A stretch of DNA of 64,000 nucleotides from Gilvimarinus japonicus (GTDB taxonomy: Bacteria > Pseudomonadota > Gammaproteobacteria > Pseudomonadales > Cellvibrionaceae): NCBI RefSeq assembly GCF_042847215.1, contig NZ_AP031500.1, forward strand, positions 1,984,001-2,048,000, read 5' to 3'. Shown here piece after piece: positions 43,617 to 53,558 of the stretch (the first letter of the stretch is position 1; every line of letters starts with the position of its first letter). Both the position numbers and the translations under genes were made by a program. Below the pieces are notes generated by a model. That model worked only from the letters and a program-made list of their open reading frames with translations, was not told the origin of the DNA and searched no databases.

Positions 43617-44384
43617 CTACTGAGCGTTAAAACATTGCCCGGTTATATCGCGGCTGTCCTGTCCCATCAAATACAAATAGAGCGGCATATGATCCTCGGG
43701 GGTTTTAAGCTCGTTAGGATTTTCGGCCGGATAGGCAACGGCGCGCATGGCGGTGCGGGTGGCGCCTGGGTTGATGCTATTAGCGCGAATGCCGGTTACC
43801 CCTTCGAGCTCGTCGGCCAGCGTTTGCATAATGTTTTCTTGTGCCGCTTTACTGGCGGCGTAAGCGCCCCAGTAGGCACGACCTTGGCGACCAACGCTGG
43901 AGCCGGTAAAGACAATGGCAGCGTGCTCGGGTTTTTCTAATAGTGGCAACAGGGCTTGGGTCATCATGAACGGGGCGTTGACGTTTACCTGCATTAAGCG
44001 TTTCCAGGTGTCGGCGGTATAGTCGCGGATGGTGGTCCGGTCGCCCAGCTCTGAGGCGTTGTGCAATATACCGTCGAGCTGGCCAAACTCTTCATTTAGC
44101 GTGTCGCACATATCGCGGTAATCTTTTTCCGTGGCGCCTTCAAGGTTCATCGGGTAAATAGCGGGCTGCTTGTGACCGGCGGCCTCGATAGCGTCGTAGA
44201 CTTGTTCTAGCTTGCTCATGGTGCGGCCCAGTAAGATCACGGTGGCGCCATGGGCGGCAAACGTCATTGCCGCTGTGCGGCCAATGCCATCGCCGGCACC
44301 GGTCACCAAAATAATTTTATCGGCTAATAAATCGGATGATGGTTGGTAGCCATCTGGCAGGGTATTTATGTTGGGATGGTTCAT
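43617..44384 (-). CDS. yciK: YciK-family short-chain dehydrogenase
   Basis: The 255-residue SDR oxidoreductase has the NAD(P) site VTGAGDGIGRTAA (~28-40), the catalytic Ser in FTGSSVGRQGRA and YxxxK in YWGAYAASKAA. The substrate is not known from sequence. The ATG overlaps the mupP stop by 4 bases. The order ubiG-mupP-yciK is conserved in Pseudomonas. Confidence 0.88.
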   Translation of the reverse strand: MNHPNINTLPDGYQPSSDLLADKIILVTGAGDGIGRTAAMTFAAHGATVILLGRTMSKLEQVYDAIEAAGHKQPAIYPMNLEGATEKDYRDMCDTLNEEFGQLDGILHNASELGDRTTIRDYTADTWKRLMQVNVNAPFMMTQALLPLLEKPEHAAIVFTGSSVGRQGRAYWGAYAASKAAQENIMQTLADELEGVTGIRANSINPGATRTAMRAVAYPAENPNELKTPEDHMPLYLYLMGQDSRDITGQCFNAQ

Positions 44385-45088
44385 GCAGGTTGCTCAGCTG
44401 TTTGTCGCGCTTGAATCAATCGCGCAATTAATGGCGCTAACTCAAGGCTGTGATTGACGAGGTAATCGGCTTGCCAGTTTTTGGGGTCGTCGCCTTCATC
44501 GATGTAGCCATAGCCGCAGCCGATGGTGATAGCACCGGCGTGCCGGCCGCAGTCGATGTCGCGAATGTGATCACCGAGATAAATAATTTGACTGGGCTCG
44601 CACTCAAAGTGGCGCGCTGCAAATAATAGCGATTCAGGGTCGGGCTTGCGATGGGTGATGTTGTCGGGGCAAATCACGACCTCGGGCGCCGGTTTTAAAG
44701 CGAGCTTATCGAGTAGTGCCTGGGTGTATAGCTCGGGCTTGTTGGTGGCGATGCCCCAGCCTAAACCGCAGCGCTTAATATCGTGTAGCAGTTCAATAAT
44801 ACCGCTAAACGGCTGGGTATAAACCGCGATATGTTGCATGTACAGCTCTAGCAAGCGGCTGCGTAGTGGCGCAAACTCAGGGTCGCTCTCGGTGACATTA
44901 AAACCTAGCTCTATCAGTGCACGCGCGCCGTTAGAGACGGTGCGACGAATGGCTTCATCAGTAAGCTCGGGGAGTTGATGCTCGCGGCGCAGCTGGTTGA
45001 GCACAACGATAAAATCGCCGGCGGTGTCCAGCAGTGTGCCGTCAAGATCAAAAACGACGGCACGGATTGGCAGAGGATTGGGGCTCAC
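44381..45088 (-). CDS. mupP: MupP, N-acetylmuramate 6-phosphate phosphatase (HAD family)
   Basis: The 235-residue HAD phosphatase has VVFDLDGTLLDTAGD (motif I, two Asp), a Thr in GIATNKPEL, Lys in THRKPDPESL and GDHIRDIDCGRHAG (motif IV). In Pseudomonas this gene, between ubiG and yciK, encodes MupP, a step in cell-wall recycling to UDP-MurNAc. The more general label is phosphoglycolate phosphatase (Gph). The GTG at 45088 is chosen because AGGAGA precedes it by 5 bases; the longer frame starts at a poor TTG. Confidence 0.82.
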   Translation of the reverse strand: MSPNPLPIRAVVFDLDGTLLDTAGDFIVVLNQLRREHQLPELTDEAIRRTVSNGARALIELGFNVTESDPEFAPLRSRLLELYMQHIAVYTQPFSGIIELLHDIKRCGLGWGIATNKPELYTQALLDKLALKPAPEVVICPDNITHRKPDPESLLFAARHFECEPSQIIYLGDHIRDIDCGRHAGAITIGCGYGYIDEGDDPKNWQADYLVNHSLELAPLIARLIQARQTAEQPA

Positions 45089-45108
45089 GGTGTCTCCTGA
45101 TTTCAATA

Positions 45109-45858
45109 TTAGGCAGTCTCGGGGGCTTTACGAGTGCGGGCAATGTAGTTGACATCGACGTCGTGGGGCGCCAGTGAGAACTGTTTGCTGAGCGGGTTGT
45201 AGCGAATGCCGGCGATATCTTCAAGCTGTAACCCTGCGCGCCGGGCATAGCTGGCAAGCTCAGAGGGGCGAATAAATTTTTTGTAATCGTGGGTGCCTTT
45301 GGGCAGTAAACCCAATACATATTCGGCCCCAACCACGGCTAAACCCCACGCTTTAGGCGTGCGGTTAATGGTCGAAAAGTAAACCGTACCACCGGGTTTT
45401 ACCAACGCCGCGCAAGCGGCAATCACCGAAGCGGGGTCGGGGACATGCTCCAGCATTTCCAGGCAGGTGACAATGTCGTAGCGGCCTGGTTGCTGGGCCG
45501 CGAGCTGCTCGGCGGTGCTGTGCAGGTAATCTACCTGCAGGCCGCCTTGCTTAGCGTGCTCGCGGGCGACCCTCAGCGGTGCTTCGCCCATGTCGATACC
45601 GGTAACGCGCGCGCCGCGTTGGGCTAGCGCTTCGGCCAAAATACCACCGCCACAACCAACGTCTAATAGCTCGCGCTCGGCGACCGGAGAGTGTTGGTCG
45701 ATATAGTTGGCGCGCAGCGGGTTCATGCCGTGTAGAGGCTGAAACTCCCCCTCTAAGTCCCACCATTTGTCGGCTAATTGCTCAAACTTGGCGATTTCAG
45801 CCGCATCGGTATTTGGCGTGGCTTGGGGCTGCTCGGTATTGTCATGGGGTTGAGTCAT
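45109..45858 (-). CDS. ubiG: UbiG, ubiquinone 3-O-methyltransferase
   Basis: The 249-residue SAM-dependent methyltransferase carries out both O-methylations of ubiquinone synthesis. FEQLADKWWDLEGEFQPLHGMNPLR is the UbiG N-terminal signature; LLDVGCGGGILAEALA is motif I; CLEMLEHVPDP and VYFSTINRTPKAW follow. Slightly extended, Gln/Pro-rich N-terminus. It is in line with mtaD upstream and mupP downstream on the same strand. Confidence 0.95.
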   Translation of the reverse strand: MTQPHDNTEQPQATPNTDAAEIAKFEQLADKWWDLEGEFQPLHGMNPLRANYIDQHSPVAERELLDVGCGGGILAEALAQRGARVTGIDMGEAPLRVAREHAKQGGLQVDYLHSTAEQLAAQQPGRYDIVTCLEMLEHVPDPASVIAACAALVKPGGTVYFSTINRTPKAWGLAVVGAEYVLGLLPKGTHDYKKFIRPSELASYARRAGLQLEDIAGIRYNPLSKQFSLAPHDVDVNYIARTRKAPETA

Positions 45859-45872
45859 AAATTACTCCGGTC

Positions 45873-47210
45873 TCAGCTGGACGGATTTTGTTGCGCAATT
45901 TTTTGCGCCCAGTGACGAGCTTTAATGGCGATGTCTCGCTCGTTGAGTGTTTGCAGGTGACCCGACAGCATCAGTGCCTTGCCCGCCACCCACAGGTGCG
46001 ATGCCTTTACGGCGCGATTGTTATAAACCAGCGTGGCCGCCACATCATAGATGGGCTGGGCGCACAGATCGTCCAACTCAAAAGCGACGATATCGGCGGC
46101 CTTGCCGGGCTCCAGCGAGCCGGTAATGTCGTCGATACCCATAGCCTGCGCGCCTTTTAGGGTTGCCATAGTGAGTGCTTGATGAGCGTCTAGCGCTGCG
46201 GCATCACCGGCGACTGCTTTGGCGAGCAGGGCGGCGGTGTGCAGCTCGCCTAACATAGATAAATCATTGTTGCTGGCGGCGCCGTCGGTGCCCAGAGCGA
46301 CATTAACCCCGGCGGCGGTGAGCTTGGCCACCGGCGCAAAACCGCTGGCGAGCTTAAGGTTTGATTCTGGGCAGTGAATAACATGGCTGCCGGTGCTGCT
46401 GAGCGTGGCAATATCGCTGTTGTCAACTTGGGTCATATGCACGCACTGGGCAAGAGGTGATAGTACACCCAGCTCGCGCAAGCGCTCTAGGGGGCGCTTG
46501 CCGTGCTGCTCAATAGAGGTGGCGACTTCTTGCGCGGTTTCGTGCACATGGATATGAATAGGCGCCTGTAGTTCGTGTGCCAGCACGGCAATACGCTTGA
46601 GTGGCTCATCGCTCACAGTGTAAGGGGCGTGGGGGCCAAAAGCGATGCGAATCAAGTCGTCGGCGCGGTAGTCGTCGTGCAGTGCGAGACCTTTGTTGAT
46701 GTAGTCATCTGGGCCATCGCCCCAATTGGTAGCAAAGTCCAATACCGGAAACGCGATCTGCGCGCGCATGTGGGCGCGGCGGGTCACTTGGGCGGTTTGT
46801 TCGGGGTAAAAGTACATGTCGGCAAAGCAGCTGGTGCCGGACTTGATCATCTCGGCGAGCGCCAGCTCGGTGCCATCGCGCACAAAATCGGCGTCGACTA
46901 AGCGCGCCTCGGCGGGCCAGATATGCTCATTCAGCCAAGTGTCTAACGGTTGGTCGTCGGCAAAGCCGCGCAGCAGGGACATTGCCGTGTGACCGTGGGT
47001 GTTGATCAGGCCGGGCATCAGGACGTGGCGATCTAAGGTGAGGGTTTGTTCGGCACGGTAGCGTTTCTCGGCTTCGGCAATAGGCAGTAAGGCTTCGATC
47101 TGCTGCCCATTGACGATAATGGCACAGTCCTCGTATACGCGTCCGGCGGGGACGATCGGAATGATCCAGCGGGCTTTGATCATTAATCGAACGGCTTGCT
47201 GGTTGGGCAT
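45873..47210 (-). CDS. mtaD: Methylthioadenosine/S-adenosylhomocysteine deaminase-type amidohydrolase
   Basis: The 445-residue TRZ/ATZ amidohydrolase has metal ligands in LINTHGHTAMSLLRG, IHIHVHETAQEV, CVHMTQVD and LGTDGAASNNDLSM. The same gene next to ubiG in Pseudomonas (PA3170) is a 5'-methylthioadenosine deaminase, which starts MTA recycling through the inosine form. A broader adenosine or SAH deaminase is possible. The gene is divergent from gyrA, as in Pseudomonas. Confidence 0.85.
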   Translation of the reverse strand: MPNQQAVRLMIKARWIIPIVPAGRVYEDCAIIVNGQQIEALLPIAEAEKRYRAEQTLTLDRHVLMPGLINTHGHTAMSLLRGFADDQPLDTWLNEHIWPAEARLVDADFVRDGTELALAEMIKSGTSCFADMYFYPEQTAQVTRRAHMRAQIAFPVLDFATNWGDGPDDYINKGLALHDDYRADDLIRIAFGPHAPYTVSDEPLKRIAVLAHELQAPIHIHVHETAQEVATSIEQHGKRPLERLRELGVLSPLAQCVHMTQVDNSDIATLSSTGSHVIHCPESNLKLASGFAPVAKLTAAGVNVALGTDGAASNNDLSMLGELHTAALLAKAVAGDAAALDAHQALTMATLKGAQAMGIDDITGSLEPGKAADIVAFELDDLCAQPIYDVAATLVYNNRAVKASHLWVAGKALMLSGHLQTLNERDIAIKARHWAQKIAQQNPSS

Positions 47211-47462
47211 GGAGGCTCCTCGACGATGGCAATATCCTGATGGGCCACTGCTTGGCCCGTCGCGGCGCAGTATAACTCAAACCCTGCAGGTGGCGTGAGG
47301 CCCACACTTATACCGATGGCAGCCTAGCACACCTATACGTCTGATTTTATGGTAATATTACGCCCTTTAAGTCCACGCGAGACGCACTTGCGGGGCATAC
47401 GTGTGTCGCGGGCGCCAACCCGGCTCTGACAGCAGTCAACACAATAAGGAAAGCGTTAATCC

Positions 47463-50051
47463 ATGGGCGATTTAGCGAAAGAAGTATTACCCGTCAGTAT
47501 CGAAGATGAGCTCAAGCAGTCTTACCTCGACTACGCCATGAGTGTGATCGTTGGCCGAGCACTTCCCGATGCTCGGGATGGTTTAAAGCCTGTTCACCGG
47601 CGCGTACTGTTTGCCATGAGTGAGCTGAATAACGATTGGAACAAAGCGTACAAAAAATCGGCTCGTGTGGTCGGTGATGTGATTGGTAAATACCATCCCC
47701 ATGGCGACTCCGCCGTGTACGATACGATTGTTCGTATGGCGCAGCCATTCTCGTTGCGCTATATGCTGGTAGACGGTCAAGGTAACTTCGGTTCGGTCGA
47801 TGGCGATAACGCCGCGGCGATGCGTTATACCGAAATCCGCATGGCGAAAATCTCGCACGAGCTGCTGGCCGATCTCGACAAAGAGACCGTCGATTTTATC
47901 CCCAACTACGATGGCACCGAGCAAATCCCCGATGTTTTGCCGACCCGAGTGCCCAACTTACTGGTGAACGGCTCCTCTGGTATCGCCGTGGGCATGGCCA
48001 CCAATATCCCGCCGCACAACCTCACCGAGGTGGTGAAAGGTTGTTTGGCACTGATCGATAATGAAGACATCACCATCGACGAGCTGATGGAGATTATTCC
48101 CGGGCCTGACTTTCCTACGGGCGCCATTATTAATGGTCGCGCCGGTATTTTACAGGCGTATCGCACCGGTCGCGGGCGTATTTACATTCGCGCCCGAGCC
48201 GAGGTCGAGGTTAATAACAAGACGGGCCGCGAAACCATTATTATTCGCGAAATTCCATACCAGCTTAACAAGGCGCGTCTGATCGAGCGTATTGCCGAGC
48301 TGGTAAAAGAGAAAAAGATCGAAGGCATCAGCGAGCTGCGCGACGAGTCGGACAAAGACGGTTTGCGTGTGGTAATCGAAGTTAAACGCAATGAGTCGGG
48401 CGAGGTGTTGCTTAACAACCTCTACTCTCAGACGCAGCTGCAGAACGTGTTTGGTATTAATATTGTCGCCTTGGTCGACGGACAACCTAAAATATTAAAC
48501 CTCAAAGAATTACTTGAGGCGTTTGTTCGCCACCGCCGTGAGGTGGTCACCCGGCGTACGGTTTACTTGCTGCGCAAAGCGCGCGAGCGCGGGCACATTC
48601 TCGAGGGCTTAGCGGTTGCGATTGCCAATATCGACGAAGTGATTGAGATGATCAAAAGCTCTCCGTCACCGGCAGAGGCCAAAGAGGGGCTAATTGCCCG
48701 TGGTTGGGATGCCGCCGAGATGGCACCGTTTTTAGAGCGCGCCGGCGAAGACGCCTGTCGCCCTGAAGATCTGCCGGATACCTTTGGTTTGCGCGATGGC
48801 AAATATTATTTGTCGCCGGCGCAGGCACAGGCCATTTTGGAATTGCGTCTGCACCGTTTAACCGGCATGGAGCACGACAAGCTGCTGGCCGAGTACAACG
48901 AAAAACTGCTGCAAATTGCCGAGTACTTAGAAATTTTAGGTAACTTCACCCGGCTAATGGAAGTGATTCGTGAAGAGCTGGAACTTATTGTTAAAGACTA
49001 CGGCGATGAGCGTCGCACCGAGATTATGGCGTCGACGCTCGATTTGACTGAAGAAGATTTGATTAACGAAGAGCAGCGCGTCGTGACGCTCTCCCACGGT
49101 GGTTACGCTAAGAGTCAGCCGCTGGCCGATTACCAAGCGCAAAAACGCGGTGGTATGGGCAAGTCAGCGACATCGGTTAAAGACGAAGACTTTGTTGAGC
49201 ACCTACTTATTGCCAGCACCCATGACACCATCTTGTGTTTTACCAGTGTCGGTAAAGTGTATTGGTTAAAGGTGTATCAAATTCCTGTTGCGGGCCGGCA
49301 ATCTCGGGGGCGCCCGGTGGTAAATTTAATGCCGCTTGAGGCAGGCGAACGGGTCACCTCGATCTTGCCGGTGAAAGAGTTTGATGCCGATCACTTCGTC
49401 TTTATGGCGACCGAAAAAGGCACCGTTAAAAAGACACCGCTGGATCAGTTCTCGCGTCCGCGCAGTGTCGGTTTACGGGCAATCGCTTTAGACGAGGGCG
49501 ACAACTTAGTCTATACCGCCATCACCAACGGCGAGCGAGATATTATTTTGTTTGCCTCTAACGGTAAGGCGGCACGCTTTAACGAATCGGCGGTGCGCAG
49601 CATGGGCCGTATTAGTCGCGGGGTGCGCGGTATCCGCATGGCTGACGACCAATCGGTTATCGGTATGGTAGTGCCTGTCGAGCACGGTAAAGTGCTCACC
49701 GTCAGTGAAAACGGCTACGGTAAACGCACCGACGTCGAAGAGTTTCCGGCTAAAGGTCGCGGTGGTCAGGGTGTTATTGCGATGACTGCCAGCGAGCGTA
49801 ACGGCGCGCTCGTAGGCGCCGTGCAGGTGCTTGATGGCGAAGAGCTAATGCTGATTTCAGATCAGGGCACTTTGGTGCGCACCCGCGTTGATGAGGTATC
49901 GGTACTGAGCCGTAACACTCAAGGCGTGCGTCTTATTAAGCTGCGCGACAATGAACATATGAGTGGCGTCGCGCGCATTGAAGAGCCAGAAGAGGATGAC
50001 ACTGACGTTGAAGGCGAAGCCGCGTCGGATGAACCGGCAGCTGAGGAATAA
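47463..50051 (+). CDS. gyrA: GyrA, DNA gyrase subunit A
   Basis: The 862-residue subunit cuts and rejoins DNA with Tyr122 (in MRYTEIRMAK) as the catalytic residue. The quinolone-contact residues are wild type: Ser83 and Asp87 in HGDSAVYD. The C-terminal beta-pinwheel has the GyrA box (QAQKRGGMGKS, ~557-567). An acidic tail ends the protein. A TAATAT -10-like box lies ~105 bases upstream, without a clear -35. Confidence 0.97.
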   Translation: MGDLAKEVLPVSIEDELKQSYLDYAMSVIVGRALPDARDGLKPVHRRVLFAMSELNNDWNKAYKKSARVVGDVIGKYHPHGDSAVYDTIVRMAQPFSLRYMLVDGQGNFGSVDGDNAAAMRYTEIRMAKISHELLADLDKETVDFIPNYDGTEQIPDVLPTRVPNLLVNGSSGIAVGMATNIPPHNLTEVVKGCLALIDNEDITIDELMEIIPGPDFPTGAIINGRAGILQAYRTGRGRIYIRARAEVEVNNKTGRETIIIREIPYQLNKARLIERIAELVKEKKIEGISELRDESDKDGLRVVIEVKRNESGEVLLNNLYSQTQLQNVFGINIVALVDGQPKILNLKELLEAFVRHRREVVTRRTVYLLRKARERGHILEGLAVAIANIDEVIEMIKSSPSPAEAKEGLIARGWDAAEMAPFLERAGEDACRPEDLPDTFGLRDGKYYLSPAQAQAILELRLHRLTGMEHDKLLAEYNEKLLQIAEYLEILGNFTRLMEVIREELELIVKDYGDERRTEIMASTLDLTEEDLINEEQRVVTLSHGGYAKSQPLADYQAQKRGGMGKSATSVKDEDFVEHLLIASTHDTILCFTSVGKVYWLKVYQIPVAGRQSRGRPVVNLMPLEAGERVTSILPVKEFDADHFVFMATEKGTVKKTPLDQFSRPRSVGLRAIALDEGDNLVYTAITNGERDIILFASNGKAARFNESAVRSMGRISRGVRGIRMADDQSVIGMVVPVEHGKVLTVSENGYGKRTDVEEFPAKGRGGQGVIAMTASERNGALVGAVQVLDGEELMLISDQGTLVRTRVDEVSVLSRNTQGVRLIKLRDNEHMSGVARIEEPEEDDTDVEGEAASDEPAAEE

Positions 50052-50057
50052 GGCGTT

Positions 50058-51161
50058 ATGAGCGATACCCACAACGAGCGCGAGCAACTGCTGGCGCTGC
50101 GTGATCGCATCGACGAAATCGACGCGACCATCGGCAAGCTTATTTCTGAACGCGCCGGCTGCGCGCAAAAAGTGGCCGAGGTAAAGTCGGCCAGCACTGA
50201 GGGCGATGTTTTGTTTTATCGGCCTGAGCGCGAGGCACAAGTATTGCGCAAGGCGATGGAGCGCAATGAAGGGCCGCTTAGTGATGAAGAGATGGCGCGC
50301 TTGTTTCGTGAAATTATGTCGGCGTGTTTGGCCTTGGAACGTCCCATTAAGGTGGCGTACCTAGGTCCTGAAGGTACGTTTACACAGCAGGCGGCGCAAA
50401 AACATTTTGGCGCTTCCGCCGTTGCCATGCCGTTTTCGGCAATCGATGAAGTTTTTCGCGAGGTCGAGGCCGGCGCTGTTAATTATGGCGTGGTACCGGT
50501 CGAGAATTCTACCGAAGGTGTGGTGAGTCATACCCTCGATAACTTTATGAATTCTAATTTAAAAATTTGCGGTGAGGTCGAGCTGCGGGTACATCATAAT
50601 TTAATGGTGTCCTCTGTCACCGATGTTAAAAGCATCTCTCGTATCTATTCCCACGGACAATCGTTGGCACAGTGTCGCAAGTGGCTGGATGCACATTACC
50701 CCAAAGCCGAGCGAATTGCCGTGTCGAGCAACGCTGAAGCGGCCCGTCGTTTAAAGGGTGAGTGGAATGCGGCGGCTATAGCGCCAGAAAAAGCCGCCGA
50801 GCTATACGATTTACAGGTGGTTTCCGAGAAGATCGAAGATCAGCCGGACAACAGCACCCGCTTTTTAATTATCGGCACCCAAGCGGTTCCCGCCAGCGGC
50901 GTCGATAAAACCTCACTGTTAATTGCGATGCGCAATCAGCCCGGGGCACTGCACAATTTGTTGGCGCCGTTTCACGCTCACGATATCGATTTAACGCGGG
51001 TCGAAACCCGGCCTTCGCGCTCTGGTGTGTGGACTTACGTGTTTTTCGTGGACTTTACCGGGCATGTGGACGACCCCGTCATCCGCGCTACGTTAGACGA
51101 AGTCTCGGCACGAGTGTCCGACTTAAAAATTCTGGGTTCTTACCCCAAGGCCGTACTCTAG
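50058..51161 (+). CDS. pheA: PheA, bifunctional chorismate mutase/prephenate dehydratase
   Basis: The 367-residue enzyme makes phenylpyruvate for phenylalanine. The N-terminal chorismate mutase (1-~90) is LLALRDRIDEIDATIGKLISER...YRPEREAQVL. The prephenate dehydratase (~97-275) has VAYLGPEGTFTQQAA and VVPVENSTEGVV. The ACT domain (~285-365) has QPGALHNLLAPFHAHDIDLT. It starts 6 bases after gyrA. Pseudomonas has serC between gyrA and pheA; it is absent here. Confidence 0.96.
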   Translation: MSDTHNEREQLLALRDRIDEIDATIGKLISERAGCAQKVAEVKSASTEGDVLFYRPEREAQVLRKAMERNEGPLSDEEMARLFREIMSACLALERPIKVAYLGPEGTFTQQAAQKHFGASAVAMPFSAIDEVFREVEAGAVNYGVVPVENSTEGVVSHTLDNFMNSNLKICGEVELRVHHNLMVSSVTDVKSISRIYSHGQSLAQCRKWLDAHYPKAERIAVSSNAEAARRLKGEWNAAAIAPEKAAELYDLQVVSEKIEDQPDNSTRFLIIGTQAVPASGVDKTSLLIAMRNQPGALHNLLAPFHAHDIDLTRVETRPSRSGVWTYVFFVDFTGHVDDPVIRATLDEVSARVSDLKILGSYPKAVL

Positions 51162-51163
51162 GG

Positions 51164-53422
51164 ATGTCGGCCGTGTCGGAGCCCGAGTTTAAAGCGGTTG
51201 GAAAATTGGTGGTTATTGGCCTGGGGCTTATTGGCGGTAGCGTCAGTGCCGGTTTGCGCCAGCGCCATGCGTGCCAAGAGGCGATTGGCATTGTTCGCGA
51301 TCAAGCAAACGCGGCATTAGCGCTAGAGCGCGGCGTGGTTGACCGCGCCTGTTTGTCACTGCAAGAAGTGGCGGCCGAGTTGGGCGAGGGCGATGTTATC
51401 TTTGTCGCTGTGCCCACACTGGCCATTGAGTCGGTATTGCGCGATATTCATGCGCTTGTCAGTCCAGAGGTTACCGTAACCGACGGCGCCAGCGTAAAAG
51501 GCAGTGTGCGTGAGGCGGCTATTGCCGCGTTTGGTGAAGTGCCCAGCAACTTAGTGTTGGGGCACCCGATTGCCGGCTCGGAGCAAAGCGGCGTTGCCGC
51601 AGCCAACCCCTCTTTATACCAAAAACACCGTGTTATTTTAACGCCCGAGCCGTCGACCGGCGCGGCGCATATCGCCAGAGTTACGGCTCTGTGGCAAGCG
51701 CTTGGCGCCGAGGTTTTGTCGATGTCGGTTAGCGAGCACGATGAGGTGCTGGGGGCGACCAGTCACTTGCCTCACGTTATCGCGTACTCGCTGGTTGACA
51801 CCTTGGCGCACGATATTGGCAACCCCAACATCTTTCGTTACGCCGCGGGCGGGTTTCGTGATTTTACCCGTATTGCCTCCAGTGATCCGATTATGTGGCA
51901 CGATATTATGCGCGCCAATCGTGGCGCTGTGCTTCACTCGCTGGATAAATTTGTCGATAACCTATTGCGTTTGCGTGACGGTATTGAGCGCGAAGACGGC
52001 GAGTATTTGCTGGGCGTATTTACCCGCGCTAAAGCGGCTCGAGATCACTTTACCCGGATGTTAGCCGGGCGCACTTTAAAAGACTCTGCAGCGTTAACGC
52101 CTATCAAATTTCGTGTCGTTGCAGGTGCGCCATTACAGGGCCGGTTACGCGTACCGGGCGACAAGTCGATCTCTCACCGCGCGATCATGCTCGGCTCGCT
52201 GGCAAACGGCAAAACTACGATTGCCGGATTATTGGAGAGCGAAGACTCGCTTGCCACGCTGCAGGCGTTTCGCGATATGGGCGTAGTGATTGACGGCGCT
52301 AACAATGACGCCACCGGTGAGGAGCGCGTGACCATTTACGGCGTCGGGCTGCACGGGCTTAAGGCACCACAAAAGCCGCTGTATTTGGGTAATGCCGGCA
52401 CCAGCGCCCGATTGTTGTCCGGTATTCTGGCCGCACAAACCTTTAGCTCCACCATCACAGGTGATGCCTCTTTGTCGGCCAGGCCCATGGGGCGAATTAT
52501 CGAACCGTTGAGCTCAATGGGTGCCAACATCCATTCGGAGTCAGAGAACCTGCCGTTGACGTTTGCCCCGGCTGAGCGCTTTGCCGCTATTGATTACCAG
52601 CTGCCACTGGCGAGCGCCCAGGTAAAATCTTGTTTGTTGCTGGCCGGTTTGTACGCTGATGGTGTCACACGGGTGCGGGAGTCTCAGGTAACGCGCGACC
52701 ATACCGAGCGTATGTTGGGCGGTTTTGGCTGCCAGGTGACTCGCTGCGACGAGGGCTGGCTCGCCATTGATGGCGGCAGTGAGCTGCAGGCGTGCCATAT
52801 TGATGTGCCAGGCGATTTCTCGTCAGCGGCATTTTTTATCGTCGCTGCGAGTATCACCCCAGGTTCGGATATTTTACTGGAACACGTTGGTGTAAATCCG
52901 TCGCGCACGGGTGCGCTGGACATCTTGCGCCTTATGGGCGCCGACATAGCGCTACTTAACGAAGATACGGCAGGCGGTGAACCCGTGGCCGATATTCGGG
53001 TGCGCTACCGCCAGTTACAGGGTATTAGCATACCGCCGGAGCTGGTTTCCCGAGCGATTGATGAGTTTCCCGCGCTGTTTGTCGCCGCCGCTAGTGCTCG
53101 GGGTGTCACCGAGCTCTCGGGTGCGGCGGAGCTGCGGGTAAAAGAAAGTGATCGGCTGGCGAATATGGCGGCCGGGCTAAAAGCGTTGGGCGTTAGCGTG
53201 GATACCCATGCCGATGGTTTGCGCATTACCGGCTCGGCCATGCAGGGCGCCGAGGTAGATTCGGCGGGCGACCACCGGGTTGCCATGGCCCTGGCGTTGA
53301 CAGGATTGTGTTGCGACGGGGCGGTGACGGTTGATCACGCTGAGTGCATTGCCTCGTCGTTCCCGGGCTTTGTGGCGCAAGCCAAACAATTGGGCATAAC
53401 CATAGAAGCAATTGATTGTTAA
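51164..53422 (+). CDS. TyrA-AroA, fused prephenate dehydrogenase and EPSP synthase
   Basis: The 752-residue two-enzyme fusion has an N-terminal prephenate/arogenate dehydrogenase (1-~300; VVIGLGLIGGSVSAGLR, then GHPIAGSEQSGV) and a C-terminal 3-phosphoshikimate 1-carboxyvinyltransferase (~310-752; LRVPGDKSISHRAIMLGSLA, LYLGNAGTSARLLSG, SQVTRDHTERML). The fusion is known in Pseudomonas and relatives. The ATG at 51164 follows the pheA stop by two bases, with AGGG upstream. hisC, usually between pheA and tyrA in Pseudomonas, is absent. cmk and rpsA do not follow. Confidence 0.95.
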   Translation: MSAVSEPEFKAVGKLVVIGLGLIGGSVSAGLRQRHACQEAIGIVRDQANAALALERGVVDRACLSLQEVAAELGEGDVIFVAVPTLAIESVLRDIHALVSPEVTVTDGASVKGSVREAAIAAFGEVPSNLVLGHPIAGSEQSGVAAANPSLYQKHRVILTPEPSTGAAHIARVTALWQALGAEVLSMSVSEHDEVLGATSHLPHVIAYSLVDTLAHDIGNPNIFRYAAGGFRDFTRIASSDPIMWHDIMRANRGAVLHSLDKFVDNLLRLRDGIEREDGEYLLGVFTRAKAARDHFTRMLAGRTLKDSAALTPIKFRVVAGAPLQGRLRVPGDKSISHRAIMLGSLANGKTTIAGLLESEDSLATLQAFRDMGVVIDGANNDATGEERVTIYGVGLHGLKAPQKPLYLGNAGTSARLLSGILAAQTFSSTITGDASLSARPMGRIIEPLSSMGANIHSESENLPLTFAPAERFAAIDYQLPLASAQVKSCLLLAGLYADGVTRVRESQVTRDHTERMLGGFGCQVTRCDEGWLAIDGGSELQACHIDVPGDFSSAAFFIVAASITPGSDILLEHVGVNPSRTGALDILRLMGADIALLNEDTAGGEPVADIRVRYRQLQGISIPPELVSRAIDEFPALFVAAASARGVTELSGAAELRVKESDRLANMAAGLKALGVSVDTHADGLRITGSAMQGAEVDSAGDHRVAMALALTGLCCDGAVTVDHAECIASSFPGFVAQAKQLGITIEAIDC

Positions 53423-53499
53423 CAAACCGTTAGAAAACCGCTACCGTTGCCAACGCTAGTGCTGGGTGGAGTGGATTAGTGAAATTCGTCCAGATCACC

Positions 53500-53505
53500 T
53501 ATAAT
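53500..53505 (+). promoter_or_regulatory. Candidate -10 box for cysD
   Basis: A perfect TATAAT lies ~54 bases before the cysD ATG. The -35 region (TTAGTG, 18 bases upstream) is poor, so an activator such as CysB would be needed. Confidence 0.45.
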
Positions 53506-53558
53506 ACGCGCCGCCGACACTGGGTCGGCCCCAAATTGACCAACAAATTGTGAGTGGC

